Source: CAZISM01 sp964541895
GTDB taxonomy: Bacteria; Zhuqueibacterota; Zhuqueibacteria; Residuimicrobiales; Residuimicrobiaceae
Assembly: GCA_964541895.1 (NCBI GenBank)
Contig: CAZISM010000070.1
Coordinates: forward strand, 1-29,235
Length of the DNA: 29,235 nucleotides
Reading direction: 5' to 3'
This document shows, in pieces, positions 1 through 8,089 of the stretch; position 1 is the first letter of the stretch; the number at the start of each line of letters is the position of its first letter. The translations under genes were made by a program, and so were the position numbers. Below the pieces are notes generated by a model. The model was not told the origin of the DNA. It saw only the letters and a list, made by a program, of their open reading frames with translations, and ran no database searches.

Positions 1-1474
1 AATCCAAAAAATTATGAAAGCGACCTGTTTCTACATCAAAGGCGTACCAGAGGAATGCAAGATAACGAGAGGCCAGTTCGAGGGCATCTCGTTCTTCCAA
101 CACCTCCAGGAGAACACTGACGATCAACGCGCGCGCATTATCGTCGGTGGCATACCCTTCCCGATAGTTGGGTACTGCAAAAATTGCGTGTTGCAGCATG
201 CCGGTTGCATCCGTCATATGATGCAAGTGATCGAGCTTGAGAGGGGGTAATTCTCCCAGATGCTTGTCCAGCGCCTTTGCCGTGAATCCTGGATGGGAGA
301 AATGCCGCCGCTCCGCGCGAGCCCGCTCATAACTTTCCATGTATTTGCGCGCCACGCGGGGCCAAATCATGGCACGCCCATACAGATAGGCCCGTTTGCG
401 CATGGCGTGGCGTTTAGCCTCGTTCTCCAACAGGTGGATGACCTGTTCGGCCAGGGCAGCGGGTTGGTGGAATGGCACCAGCGTCCCTCTGGCGTCGGCC
501 AGCAGCTCTTGAGCGTACCAATAGGGTGTAGAGATCACCGCCTTGCCAGCCCCCAAGGTGTAGGCCAGAGTCCCGGAAGTTATCTGCGCCTCATTCAGAT
601 ACGGCGTGATATAAATATCTGCTGCACTGATAAACCTGACAAGTTCATCCAGACTGACAAAGCGATTGTAGAAAACGACGTGCCCCTCCACGCCCTGCTC
701 CTGTGCCAACCATTGCAGCGATAAACGGTAGGATTCGCCTTCACGCTGCTTGACGTGAGGATGTGTGGCCCCGAGGACAATATATACAATATTCGGATAG
801 CGTGCCGCAATCGCGGGCATGGCGGAAATGACGGTTTCGATTCCTTTGTTTGCAGAGAGCAGGCCAAAGCTGAGTAAAACGATTTTGCCCTCGACACCAA
901 AGAGGTCTTTATGAAAGCTTGGATCCACAAAGGGCACATCGGGAATGCCGTGTGGAATGAAATCAATTTTATCCGACGCGACTCCATAGATCTCGTGTAG
1001 AAAGCCGCCGCCCCGTTCACTCATCACCACCAGGCGATCCGACAACGCCGCCACCTCTTCCAAAACCCGGCGCTGGTCCGGATCGGGATTTTTCAGAATG
1101 GTATGCAGAGTGGTGACCACCGGCATGCGCAATTCGCGCAAGAGCGCAAGGATGTGGCTGCCCGCTCGTCCCCCAAAAATGCCATACTCGTGCTGCAGAC
1201 AGGCGATGTCGATGTTGTTGATATTCATGAAATCAGCGGCACGGCGATACGATTCGATGTCTTTTTCCGTCAACTCAAACCGAACCCGGGCAGGGTAGGC
1301 ATAACCGGTCTTGACGTCATTGACGGGAAGGGCGATACAGGTCGTGCCAGGATATTGGCCAGCAACAGCTTCACACAGATCGGTAGTGAAGGTGGCGATT
1401 CCGCATTGGCGCGGCAAATAGTTGCCGATAAAAGCGATCCGATTGATCGTTGAATCGGCTGTCGTGTCTTCCAT
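1..1474 (-). CDS. Glycosyltransferase family 4 (GT-B) protein, 3' end cut by window edge
   Basis: An open frame runs without a stop from an ATG at 1474 to the window edge, giving about 491 residues. An AAGGAG Shine-Dalgarno lies 9 nt before the ATG. The N-terminus (IAFIGNYLPRQCGIATFT) is typical of group-1 glycosyltransferases with a Rossmann acceptor-binding half. The donor half shows HGIPD, a SFGLLSANKGIE stretch, and a segment around ITPYLNEAQITSGTLAYTLGAGKAVISTP, which is the usual nucleotide-sugar-binding region. After about residue 390 a further segment (DHLHHMTDATG...GYATDDNARAL) starts an extra C-terminal helical domain that I have seen fused to this GT4 subfamily. The likely role is sugar transfer in the cytoplasm for glycan or polysaccharide synthesis; donor and acceptor cannot be read. 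The shorter open frames inside it on both strands are shadows. Confidence 0.85.
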   Translation of the reverse strand, partial: MEDTTADSTINRIAFIGNYLPRQCGIATFTTDLCEAVAGQYPGTTCIALPVNDVKTGYAYPARVRFELTEKDIESYRRAADFMNINNIDIACLQHEYGIFGGRAGSHILALLRELRMPVVTTLHTILKNPDPDQRRVLEEVAALSDRLVVMSERGGGFLHEIYGVASDKIDFIPHGIPDVPFVDPSFHKDLFGVEGKIVLLSFGLLSANKGIETVISAMPAIAARYPNIVYIVLGATHPHVKQREGESYRLSLQWLAQEQGVEGHVVFYNRFVSLDELVRFISAADIYITPYLNEAQITSGTLAYTLGAGKAVISTPYWYAQELLADARGTLVPFHQPAALAEQVIHLLENEAKRHAMRKRAYLYGRAMIWPRVARKYMESYERARAERRHFSHPGFTAKALDKHLGELPPLKLDHLHHMTDATGMLQHAIFAVPNYREGYATDDNARALIVSVLLEVLEERDALELASRYLAFLWYAFDVETGRFHNFLD

Positions 1475-1572
1475 ATCGTTTTGCTCCTTGAGGATCGGAA
1501 TGATATTTCAGGAAGAGTCGGGCCGGGCCCTCGCCGTCCCAGCTGACGTTTTCCCCTGATCGCTATATGGCG

Positions 1573-2007
1573 CTAGATGGGCTTGATCATACGGTGAAAA
1601 TGAAATCCATAGAGCATTAAGGTTATGGTCAAAGACAGGTTCCTTCGATTTTTAAAAATACTGGACTGCAGCAATTTCCAAAAATAGCGTTTATCGCGGC
1701 CCACGATCCCCAGCTTCCAGACGCAGTGCAGCAATGAGGATACATGCAGACAGGTCAGTGGGTGTGCGGTTCCATGAGGCCAATGATATTCCGATGTAAA
1801 TTGGATGCTTCGTTCATAAAATTCTCTCGGAGAAGTTATTTTTGTAATAACCCGAGTAAAACCCTGACGAAAAATATCATTGCTTGGTGTCAAGTGCATC
1901 AAAGATGCCAGCATGATGTGTACTTTTTCCTTATGCAATATGTATGCGTACAAGGTGATCACAGACGCTGCCACGTTGCCTTGTGTCCTGTGTTCGATTT
2001 TTACCCC
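1573..2007 (-). pseudogene. C-terminal remnant of a B12-binding/DUF4070-type radical SAM protein
   Basis: The minus-strand frame ends at 1573 and is closed upstream by an in-frame TAA at 2008-2010, leaving at most about 145 codons. A possible GTG start lies at 1974, with no convincing ribosome site. The readable protein (GFTRVITKITSPREFYER ... WKLLQSSIF ... LMLYGFHFHRM) resembles the extreme C-terminal domain (DUF4070) of cobalamin-binding-domain radical SAM proteins. Full-length members are about 450-550 residues. The B12-binding domain, the CxxxCxxC cluster motif and the TIM-barrel core are all absent, and upstream sequence belongs to the next gene. I read it as a decayed relic; a short expressed orphan is less likely. 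Confidence 0.55.
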
Positions 2008-2054
2008 TTACACTGGAACGGCTTACGGAGCAAGCTCTATTTCAACTGTGTTCA

Positions 2055-2792
2055 TCATCGACTCAATAACATGGCCATTCTCTGAAAAGACTCCAGTGCG
2101 CCTTTATTCACAAAAACAACCTTTCCTCCCACGGCCAACACCTGGTTTATGACTAGATCTACGGCATCATTGTTAATATCACGTATGTCCATTTCTTCAG
2201 ATATCGTCAGAGCATAATCGATTTCTCTGAATCGTCCCTTGACATGATAATCTTCCTCGACGAATAAAGTAGATCCTCTTCCAGAATGGGCCCACTGCCC
2301 GACGGCTTCAATGCCAACGGCGACTTTGCTGGCATCCTGCACTGCCAAAAGATCCTGAATAGTTTTTTGGTTCGCTCCGGCTAACGCTTGCTTTACAACA
2401 AGCCAGATATTTTCTCCCAATTCATCCGGTTCGGTTGCTTGTTGATCCACGTTCACTGTGCCGATGACCGTTTCTTGGTAGGCGCTGATCGATTTAAAAA
2501 GTGTCGTGTGTTTCGCTTTGCCGAGCAAAATCAAACAAAGCGGATCCTGTTCGTAAAACTGTGAGAAACGTTTGTCCACTTCGATAAAATACTCCTGTAA
2601 GGGAGAATCTGACGTGGTGGACCTGATCCCCTTCGGACCTGCCTGCAATTCGAACGGGAAACCACCATTCTGAATATCAATGAGGGTATCCCGGAATCCT
2701 TCATAGAGCCGACATATCTGTTGGTTTAATGAAAGCACATAATAATGCGTGGACAAGTGCATGGCGGATCTTTCGTTAGATGGAGATGGCAT
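2055..2792 (-). CDS. BaeRF family 3-like protein (bacterial eRF1-related), N-terminally truncated
   Basis: The 245-residue product matches, from memory, the middle and C-terminal domains of bacterial archaeo-eukaryotic release-factor-like family 3. It has a YYVLSLNQQICRLYEG strand early, a DKRFSQFYEQ...LCLILLG core strand, and a C-terminal GGKVVFVNKGALE segment as in eRF1/L7Ae-like folds. Family members are normally about 350-390 residues. Here the homology begins almost at residue 15, so roughly 130 N-terminal residues are missing. Neither the ATG at 2792 nor the internal ATG at 2762 has a clear Shine-Dalgarno, which fits a gene that has lost its 5' part. It follows the EthD gene on the same strand after 84 nt. 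Family function is uncertain; ribosome-associated or RNA-related roles have been suggested. It may be non-functional. Confidence 0.6.
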   Translation of the reverse strand: MPSPSNERSAMHLSTHYYVLSLNQQICRLYEGFRDTLIDIQNGGFPFELQAGPKGIRSTTSDSPLQEYFIEVDKRFSQFYEQDPLCLILLGKAKHTTLFKSISAYQETVIGTVNVDQQATEPDELGENIWLVVKQALAGANQKTIQDLLAVQDASKVAVGIEAVGQWAHSGRGSTLFVEEDYHVKGRFREIDYALTISEEMDIRDINNDAVDLVINQVLAVGGKVVFVNKGALESFQRMAMLLSR

Positions 2793-2876
2793 GATCTGAG
2801 CATGAATCTAAAAAAACGGTTTCTCCACTCCCCGGAGCGACAAACCTGCTTCAAGCGTATCGATATGACCTGTCTG

Positions 2877-3227
2877 CTAAAGCAATTGCCCTTGCGAGGA
2901 AGATCGGTGGATTTTCGGCAAGATTCGGCTGATTTGAATAAGAGGCTGTACATTGGTAAAATTGGGGATATCTCCCATTATTTCCGAGCCGTGTCGTGTA
3001 AATCCGCGCTGCAGTTCATCGACCGAAGTAAACGTCATATAGCCGATGGCCGCAAAGGGAGCCGGCATGTTGGGGACCGCATCCCCAACGCCCTCTTCAA
3101 TGTGTATTCTTTTTAAACCCATATGCTTGAGCTTGGCTATCACCAGGGGGATGTGCTTGTTGATATAGTACTCCATGCTAAAGTGGCTTTCTGCCGTTTG
3201 CGGATATAAAATCGATAAGCGGACCAT
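2877..3227 (-). CDS. EthD domain-containing protein
   Basis: The 116-residue product has the standard EthD layout (dimeric alpha+beta barrel). It opens with MVRLSILYPQ, then a YYINKHIPLV helix with the conserved His, PAPFAAIGYMTF, and a C-terminal GSEIMGDIPNFTNVQPLIQIS stretch typical of the family. Length is close to the usual ~100 residues, with a slightly long basic tail. The ATG at 3227 is supported by an AAGGAG 7 nt upstream. EthD proteins are often small accessory enzymes or cofactor-binding proteins near redox or aromatic-degradation genes. No such partner is visible here, so the substrate is unknown. Confidence 0.85.
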   Translation of the reverse strand: MVRLSILYPQTAESHFSMEYYINKHIPLVIAKLKHMGLKRIHIEEGVGDAVPNMPAPFAAIGYMTFTSVDELQRGFTRHGSEIMGDIPNFTNVQPLIQISRILPKIHRSSSQGQLL

Positions 3228-3547
3228 TTTGAGACTCCTTTTTATTTTTGCGGATCTTTTACATAGTTAAGATAAACCATTTAGCCACATTACCTATAGC
3301 TCCAAAGGATGAAAAAGGATCCGGTCCTTTTGGCTCATACCGATGCCCTGTTTTCCGGGTCACTGGTTTACCTAAAGGAGCCAAGCAGCCTCTCTTTTTC
3401 CACTTGATTAAATAGTACTATAAGCCTAAATTGCCGTTACGCTTCGACAGAGCGGTTGTCCGCTTTTCCCTTTACTGTTAAACAGTCTGATCGGGCACGA
3501 CCGGCAGGACGTTGACTCTGGCGCACATGAGAAGGAGCAGGTAGACA
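3228..3547. other. Divergent intergenic region between EthD gene and lipid kinase gene
   Basis: This 320-nt region must hold the promoters of the two divergently transcribed genes. I cannot assign -35/-10 boxes with confidence. One short inverted repeat (AAAAGGA-tccgg-TCCTTTT, about 3313-3331) stands out as a possible operator or hairpin. It has no proper T-run for a terminator in either direction. Nothing else is recognised. Confidence 0.3.
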
Positions 3548-4435
3548 ATGAAATTGCTGATGCTGGTTAATCCCATGGCTGGTAAAAAGCAGGGGCGACG
3601 CGTTGCGGAACAGGCTCTGACTGAATTCAGACGACACCACGTGGAGGTGGAGACGATTTATTCCGAGTATCATGGTCATCTGATCCAGGTGGCGGAGCGC
3701 GAGGTGAAAGGCCGCTGGGATGGCATCGTCGCTGTCGGCGGCGACGGCACCCTGTTCGAGGTCATCAACGGTATGATGCAGGGGAACTCTAACCTGCCGA
3801 TACCGCTGGGCGTGATCCCGGTGGGCACCGGCAACTCGTTTTCCCGCGATTTGAACATTAAAACCCATGAAGACGCCATCGCCAAAATCGTGGCCGGGGT
3901 GACGCGCAAAGTCGATTTGGGATTTTGTCAAGCGGCTGATCGCTCATTTTATTTCATCAATATATTGGGATTTGGTTTTGTCGCCGACGTAGCGCAAACG
4001 GCCTCATTGTACAAGCAATGGGGCGCGCTCAGTTATGTCATCGGCGTTTTTATCATCACGCGAAATCTGCGCTCCTATCCCCTGGAATGTGAAATCGACG
4101 GCCGTCAATTTCAACGAGATAATATTTTTGTCGAGATCTGCAACTCTACCAAAACCGGCGGCGATATGATCATGGCCCCCAAAGCGCGCATCGACGACGG
4201 CCTTCTCGATGTCGTGGTCCTGAACAAGGTGACGCGCCGACGCCTTCTCTCCGCATTGCCGAAAATTTTTAAAGGCACCCATGTCGACATGGCTGAAGTG
4301 GAAGTGTATCAGGCCCGTGAAATGACCTTCCGGCCCGGTGAACTCAAAGTCCTGACTCCGGATGGGGAGATCATCGGCCAAACCCCGATCACAGTTACGG
4401 TTCTGCCCGGACACATTCAGGTGTTCGACTCGTGA
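3548..4435 (+). CDS. Diacylglycerol kinase family lipid kinase (DagK/YegS type)
   Basis: The 295-residue length is typical for this cytosolic or membrane-associated kinase family, which transfers phosphate from ATP to diacylglycerol or related lipids and sphingoid bases. Visible motifs are LVNPMAGKKQG at residues 6-16 (P-loop-like start), the invariant GGDGT at 64-68, PVGTGNSFSRDL in the nucleotide site, and the C-terminal beta-sandwich with PKARIDDGLLDVVV and a closing DGE motif. An AAGGAG lies about 10 nt before the ATG. It stands 128 nt upstream of the GH59 gene. If that enzyme releases ceramide or diacylglycerol, a lipid kinase next door would make metabolic sense, but this link is inference. 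The long minus-strand frames across it are shadows. Confidence 0.9.
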   Translation: MKLLMLVNPMAGKKQGRRVAEQALTEFRRHHVEVETIYSEYHGHLIQVAEREVKGRWDGIVAVGGDGTLFEVINGMMQGNSNLPIPLGVIPVGTGNSFSRDLNIKTHEDAIAKIVAGVTRKVDLGFCQAADRSFYFINILGFGFVADVAQTASLYKQWGALSYVIGVFIITRNLRSYPLECEIDGRQFQRDNIFVEICNSTKTGGDMIMAPKARIDDGLLDVVVLNKVTRRRLLSALPKIFKGTHVDMAEVEVYQAREMTFRPGELKVLTPDGEIIGQTPITVTVLPGHIQVFDS

Positions 4436-4563
4436 GCTGCCTTATCATTCTCTCGAGAATTCAATCCGCTGATAAACGCGACGGTCAAAATCGGCGTTCA
4501 CCCGTATCTGTTTGCAGTTTATAAACCTCAATTGTTGCGGCTTGACCGCACAAGGGTGTTGCT

Positions 4564-6333
4564 ATGAAGAAATGCGTACGCAGAGCAGCGCTGAGCAGAT
4601 TGTGCTGTCTCGCAGCCCTTTTTTATGCCGGTTCGGCAGATGCAAAGCACATCATAACCATCGACGGCAGCAAACAGGGGCGAACGTTTGAAGGCATCGG
4701 CGCCCTGAGCGCCGGCGCCTCTTCGCGATTGCTGCTGGACTATCCCGAGCCATATAGAAGCCAGATCCTCGACCTGCTGTTCAAGCCCCGTTACGGCGCA
4801 AGCCTGCAACATCTCAAAGTCGAAATCGGCGGCGATGTCAATTCCACCTGCGGCACCGAACCCAGCCATGCCCATACCCGCGCAGAACTGCAGCATCCGC
4901 AGGCCGATTTTTATGATCGAGGCTATGAATGGTTTTTGATGAAGGAGGCCAAAAAGCGCCATCCGGCCATTTTTCTCGATGCCCTGGAATGGGGCGCGCC
5001 CTACTGGATCGGCAACGGGCAATTCTACTCCCAGGACAACGCCGACTATATCGCCGCTTTTTTTAAAGCAGCCTGCGAGTATCATGACATCGACATCGAT
5101 TATGTGGGCATTTGGAACGAAACGCCCTATGACATCGAATGGATCAAACGGCTGCGCCGAACCCTGGATCGAGAAAAGCTGGATAAGGTCAAAATCATTG
5201 CCGCCGACCAAAGCCCCGGTCAGTGGCGCATAGCGCAGGATGTGCTCCAGGATGTGGAACTCGATCGCGCTGTGTATGCCCTTGGCGATCACTATCTCCG
5301 CTACCGCTCCACAGAGCAGGCCAAAAGGAGCGGCAAGCCGCTGTGGGCCAACGAAGAGGGGCCCTGGCGCGGCGACTGGATCGGCGCCACCAAACTGGCC
5401 AAACTCTTTAACCGCGATTACATNNNNNNNNNNNNNNNNNNNNNNNNNNNNNNNNNNNNNNNNNNNNNNNNNNNNNNNNNNNNNNNNNNNNNNNNNNNNN
5501 NNNNNNNNNNNNNNNNNNNNNNNCCCTATACCAGCAAACACACCACGGGCCAGCAGGTCAGGTTTGAATTCTCGCCAGAGTTCATTGATAAAGAGTTGTA
5601 CGTGTGGCAATCCAATGAGGAGGAACAGTTCATATTGATTGATACGGTGAAAACCGTCGACCGTTCTTTCACCATAGTGCTGGAAGGGGAAAGCGTCTAT
5701 ACCTTGACCACAACGACCGGACAACAAAAAGGGCGGCCGTCCAGTCCGCCGGCCAGGCCATTTCCTTTTCCATATTCGGAAGATTTTGAAAGTTACGGCC
5801 ATCATAAACTGCCGCGCTACTTTATGGATCAGGCCGGCGTGTTCGAAACAGCCGAACGAGCGGATCGCCGTGGCACCTGTCTGCAGCAGGTGGTACCGCA
5901 AAAGGGAATCGAGTGGCACTATCACTGGAATCCTCTTCCTGAAACGGTGATCGGCAGTGAACAGTGGACGGATTACATTGTGAGTTGTGACGCGTTGATT
6001 GGCGACGGGGAGATGGTGTCACTGTTTGGCCGCATCACCAAAATATTGCAAAACGCCGACCCGCCGCTGGGCTATGGACTGCAGGTACACGCCGATGGAG
6101 AATGGTCCCTTAACGCGTATAAAAAAAGGGTGGCGCAGGGGCGCACCAAGCCGCTGGCGAATCAATGGCACAAAATGGCCTTGTCGTTTTCAGGCCCAAC
6201 TATTCGCATTATGATCGATAACGATCTGGTACATGAAATCAGCAATACGGAATATACACATGGCATGGCCGGAGTGGGTTGCGGTTGGCATACGGCCTGT
6301 TTTGATAATTTTTACGTTGGACCGGTTCACTAA
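4564..6333 (+). CDS. GH59 galactosylceramidase (galactocerebrosidase)-like secreted enzyme, interrupted by an assembly gap
   Basis: GH59 enzymes hydrolyse terminal beta-galactose from galactosylceramide and related glycolipids. The N-terminus is a signal peptide (basic start, LCCLAALFYAGSADA cleavage region). The catalytic TIM barrel is recognisable from GIGALSAGASSRLLLDYPEP, KVEIGGD and GTEPSHAH. The acid/base is Glu186 in IWNE and the nucleophile Glu264 in LWANE, matching the human GALC pattern. The C-terminal half (residues ~400-589) resembles GALC's beta-sandwich and lectin domain, with QAGVFE and CFDNFYVG near the end. A 100-N gap (5424-5523) removes the part after the nucleophile. The frame happens to stay open across it, but the true length is unknown and probably larger. 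An AAGGG lies 8 nt before the ATG. The MFS sugar porter follows 44 nt downstream, suggesting release and uptake of galactose. Confidence 0.88.
   Translation: MKKCVRRAALSRLCCLAALFYAGSADAKHIITIDGSKQGRTFEGIGALSAGASSRLLLDYPEPYRSQILDLLFKPRYGASLQHLKVEIGGDVNSTCGTEPSHAHTRAELQHPQADFYDRGYEWFLMKEAKKRHPAIFLDALEWGAPYWIGNGQFYSQDNADYIAAFFKAACEYHDIDIDYVGIWNETPYDIEWIKRLRRTLDREKLDKVKIIAADQSPGQWRIAQDVLQDVELDRAVYALGDHYLRYRSTEQAKRSGKPLWANEEGPWRGDWIGATKLAKLFNRDYXXXXXXXXXXXXXXXXXXXXXXXXXXXXXXXXXXPYTSKHTTGQQVRFEFSPEFIDKELYVWQSNEEEQFILIDTVKTVDRSFTIVLEGESVYTLTTTTGQQKGRPSSPPARPFPFPYSEDFESYGHHKLPRYFMDQAGVFETAERADRRGTCLQQVVPQKGIEWHYHWNPLPETVIGSEQWTDYIVSCDALIGDGEMVSLFGRITKILQNADPPLGYGLQVHADGEWSLNAYKKRVAQGRTKPLANQWHKMALSFSGPTIRIMIDNDLVHEISNTEYTHGMAGVGCGWHTACFDNFYVGPVH
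5424..5523. other. Assembly gap (100 Ns) inside the GH59 gene
   Basis: Exactly 100 unknown bases, the usual scaffolding placeholder for a gap of unknown size. It lies between the catalytic nucleophile region and the beta-sandwich of the GH59 enzyme. Confidence 0.98.
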
Positions 6334-6377
6334 AAGCCGAAGGACAGAACAGAGATCAGGCTTCAGAGGAGGAATTC

Positions 6378-7772
6378 ATGCAGAAGCAGACCGGCTACAA
6401 TGTAACCTATTTGTGGACCACCTGTCTGGTGGCCGCCATGGGTGGGCTCTTGTTTGGCTATGACTGGGTGGTCATCGGCGGCGCCAAACCGTTTTTTATC
6501 CAGTTCTTTCACCTGGAAGCCGATCCGGTTATGGTCGGTTGGGCGATGAGCAGCGCTCTGGTCGGCTGTCTGATCGGCTCTGTGATCTCGGGCATGCTGA
6601 GCGACCGGTTTGGACGCAAACGGCTGCTGCTGGCGGCAGGCCTGATGTTTGTCGTGTCGGCGATCGGCACCGGTATTGCCGACCGCTTTGCTATATTCGT
6701 CTGGTACCGCTTGCTGGGCGGCATCGGTATCGGTCTGGCTTCCAACCTCTCGCCCATGTACATCGCTGAAGTGGCGCCGGCCGAGATGCGCGGCAAGCTG
6801 GTTTCCATCAATCAGTTGGCGATCGTGATCGGCGTGGTTTCGGCGCAGGTGGTGAACTGGGCCATCGCCCGAACCATGCCCGAGAACCTGTCCCAGCAGC
6901 AGATTCTCGACTCCTGGTACGGCCAGACCGGCTGGCGCTGGATGTTTGCCGCAGAGACCATGCCGGCGGCGTTGTTCTTTTTCATGATGTTCCTGGTGCC
7001 GGAGAGTCCGCGCTGGCTGGTGAAAAACGGCAAGGATGATCGAGCTCGCAGCATATTCAGCAGGATCGGCGGCCCCGAGTATGCGATGGCGCAGGTGGCG
7101 GACATTAAGGAAACGCTGGTCAACGAAATTCAGCGGGTGAATTTTCGCGATCTGCTGCAACCCAAACTTTTAAAGATTATCACCATTGGCGTTGTGCTGG
7201 CGGCTCTGCAGCAGTGGTGCGGCATCAATGTCATCTTTTACTATGCGCAGGATGTGTTTGCCGCCGCCGGCTATAGTGTGAATGCCATCATGATCAACAT
7301 CGTCTATACCGGCCTGATCATGTTCGTGTTTACCTTTGTGGCGATTTTTACCGTGGAGCGGCTGGGCCGCCGTTTTCTGATGTTGATCGGCAGCGCCGGC
7401 CTGGTGGTGATGTATGCGCTCATCGGCGCCAGTTTTTATTTGGGCGTCAAGGGGCTGTTCGTGATGATTCTGGTGCTGGCGGCCATTGCCTGCTATTCGT
7501 TTTCGCTGGCGCCGATCGTCTGGGTGCTGCTGGCGGAACTGTTTCCTAACCGCATCCGTGGGGCGGCCATGTCCATTTCGGTGTTTACCCTGTGGACTAC
7601 CTGCTGGGCGCTGGCGCAGCTGTTTCCGCTGATGAATGACCAACTGGGCGCGGCCGGCAGCTTTTGGCTCTTTGCGCTGATCTGCCTTTTGGGATTTATC
7701 TATGTCTGGCGGGTGTTGCCGGAAACAAAAGGCAAAACCCTGGAGGCGATTGAGCGGGAACTGGTGGACTGA
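6378..7772 (+). CDS. MFS sugar porter family transporter
   Basis: The 464-residue polytopic membrane protein has the signatures of the sugar porter family (XylE/GLUT type, proton-coupled or facilitative monosaccharide uptake). These are GGLLFGYDWVVIGGA in TM1, SDRFGRKR between TM2 and TM3, PESPRWLV near residue 208 at the end of TM6, ERLGRR in the second half, and PETKGKTLEAIE at the C-terminus. About twelve hydrophobic segments are visible. A strong Shine-Dalgarno (AGAGGAGGA) precedes the ATG by 5 nt. It sits directly after the GH59 gene, so galactose or a similar sugar is the best substrate guess. Specificity cannot be read from sequence alone. Confidence 0.93.
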   Translation: MQKQTGYNVTYLWTTCLVAAMGGLLFGYDWVVIGGAKPFFIQFFHLEADPVMVGWAMSSALVGCLIGSVISGMLSDRFGRKRLLLAAGLMFVVSAIGTGIADRFAIFVWYRLLGGIGIGLASNLSPMYIAEVAPAEMRGKLVSINQLAIVIGVVSAQVVNWAIARTMPENLSQQQILDSWYGQTGWRWMFAAETMPAALFFFMMFLVPESPRWLVKNGKDDRARSIFSRIGGPEYAMAQVADIKETLVNEIQRVNFRDLLQPKLLKIITIGVVLAALQQWCGINVIFYYAQDVFAAAGYSVNAIMINIVYTGLIMFVFTFVAIFTVERLGRRFLMLIGSAGLVVMYALIGASFYLGVKGLFVMILVLAAIACYSFSLAPIVWVLLAELFPNRIRGAAMSISVFTLWTTCWALAQLFPLMNDQLGAAGSFWLFALICLLGFIYVWRVLPETKGKTLEAIERELVD

Positions 7773-7885
7773 AAGGTTGCCTCATAAGGGTTTACTGCCA
7801 AGTTATCGATATTCTATGCCAATGAGCTTGGATAATAAAAGCAGACACGATTTCGAGCCGGAGTGTCAGGGCACACAAATAATGA

Positions 7886-7970
7886 GCTGCGCAGCAGCGA
7901 ACGGCATAAGCCCAGGCCGCCAGGCTTGGGATTAAAATAAGAAAATGCAAAGCCCTGAGGGGCGACCGAC
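7886..7970 (+). repeat. Interspersed palindromic intergenic repeat, copy A
   Basis: The segment reads GCAGCGAACGG..., then CCCAGGCCGCCAGGCTTGGG (an inverted repeat), an A-rich spacer, and AGCCCTGAGGGGCG. The same order of blocks, with the same CCCAGGCCGCCAGGC core and an AGCCCTGCAAGGGCGG end, occurs at about 20759-20853. Repeats of this kind (paired hairpins around 'agccc...gggcg' blocks) are common between genes in several environmental phyla and often produce spurious small ORFs. Confidence 0.6.
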
Positions 7971-8022
7971 AGAATCTCATAATGAATCAGGAATTCATAC
8001 CCCAGATAATCTGGAACCAAAT

Positions 8023-8054
8023 GTCGGACACCTGCAAGGTGTCCGGCATTTTTT
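8023..8054 (+). terminator. Rho-independent terminator downstream of the GH59-MFS genes
   Basis: An 11-bp stem (GTCGGACACCT / AGGTGTCCGGC, one G-T pair) closes a 3-nt loop and is followed by A and six Ts. It lies about 250 nt after the MFS stop and 36 nt before the next gene, so it should separate the two transcription units. Confidence 0.85.
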
Positions 8055-8089
8055 GACCCCAGATATTTAAATTTTGCTGTGAGGGAAAA

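Larger units (their letters stand above)
7773..8089. other. Intergenic region with repeat and terminator
   Basis: This 317-nt stretch between the MFS gene and the next secreted protein has no credible gene. It holds one copy of an interspersed palindromic repeat (about 7886-7970) and a rho-independent terminator (8023-8054). The small frames across it on both strands come from the repeat and have no ribosome sites. Confidence 0.6.

Noticed and set aside
595..1020. 141-codon minus-strand frame
   Set aside because: It is a shifted-frame shadow of the glycosyltransferase that runs uninterrupted from 1474 to the window edge.
3437..3931. 164-codon minus-strand frame opposite the lipid kinase
   Set aside because: Its His/Arg-rich composition is typical of an antisense shadow; the plus-strand kinase has all family motifs.
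7814..8020. 68-codon minus-strand frame
   Set aside because: It lies on the palindromic repeat; such repeats regularly create spurious small ORFs, and there is no ribosome site.
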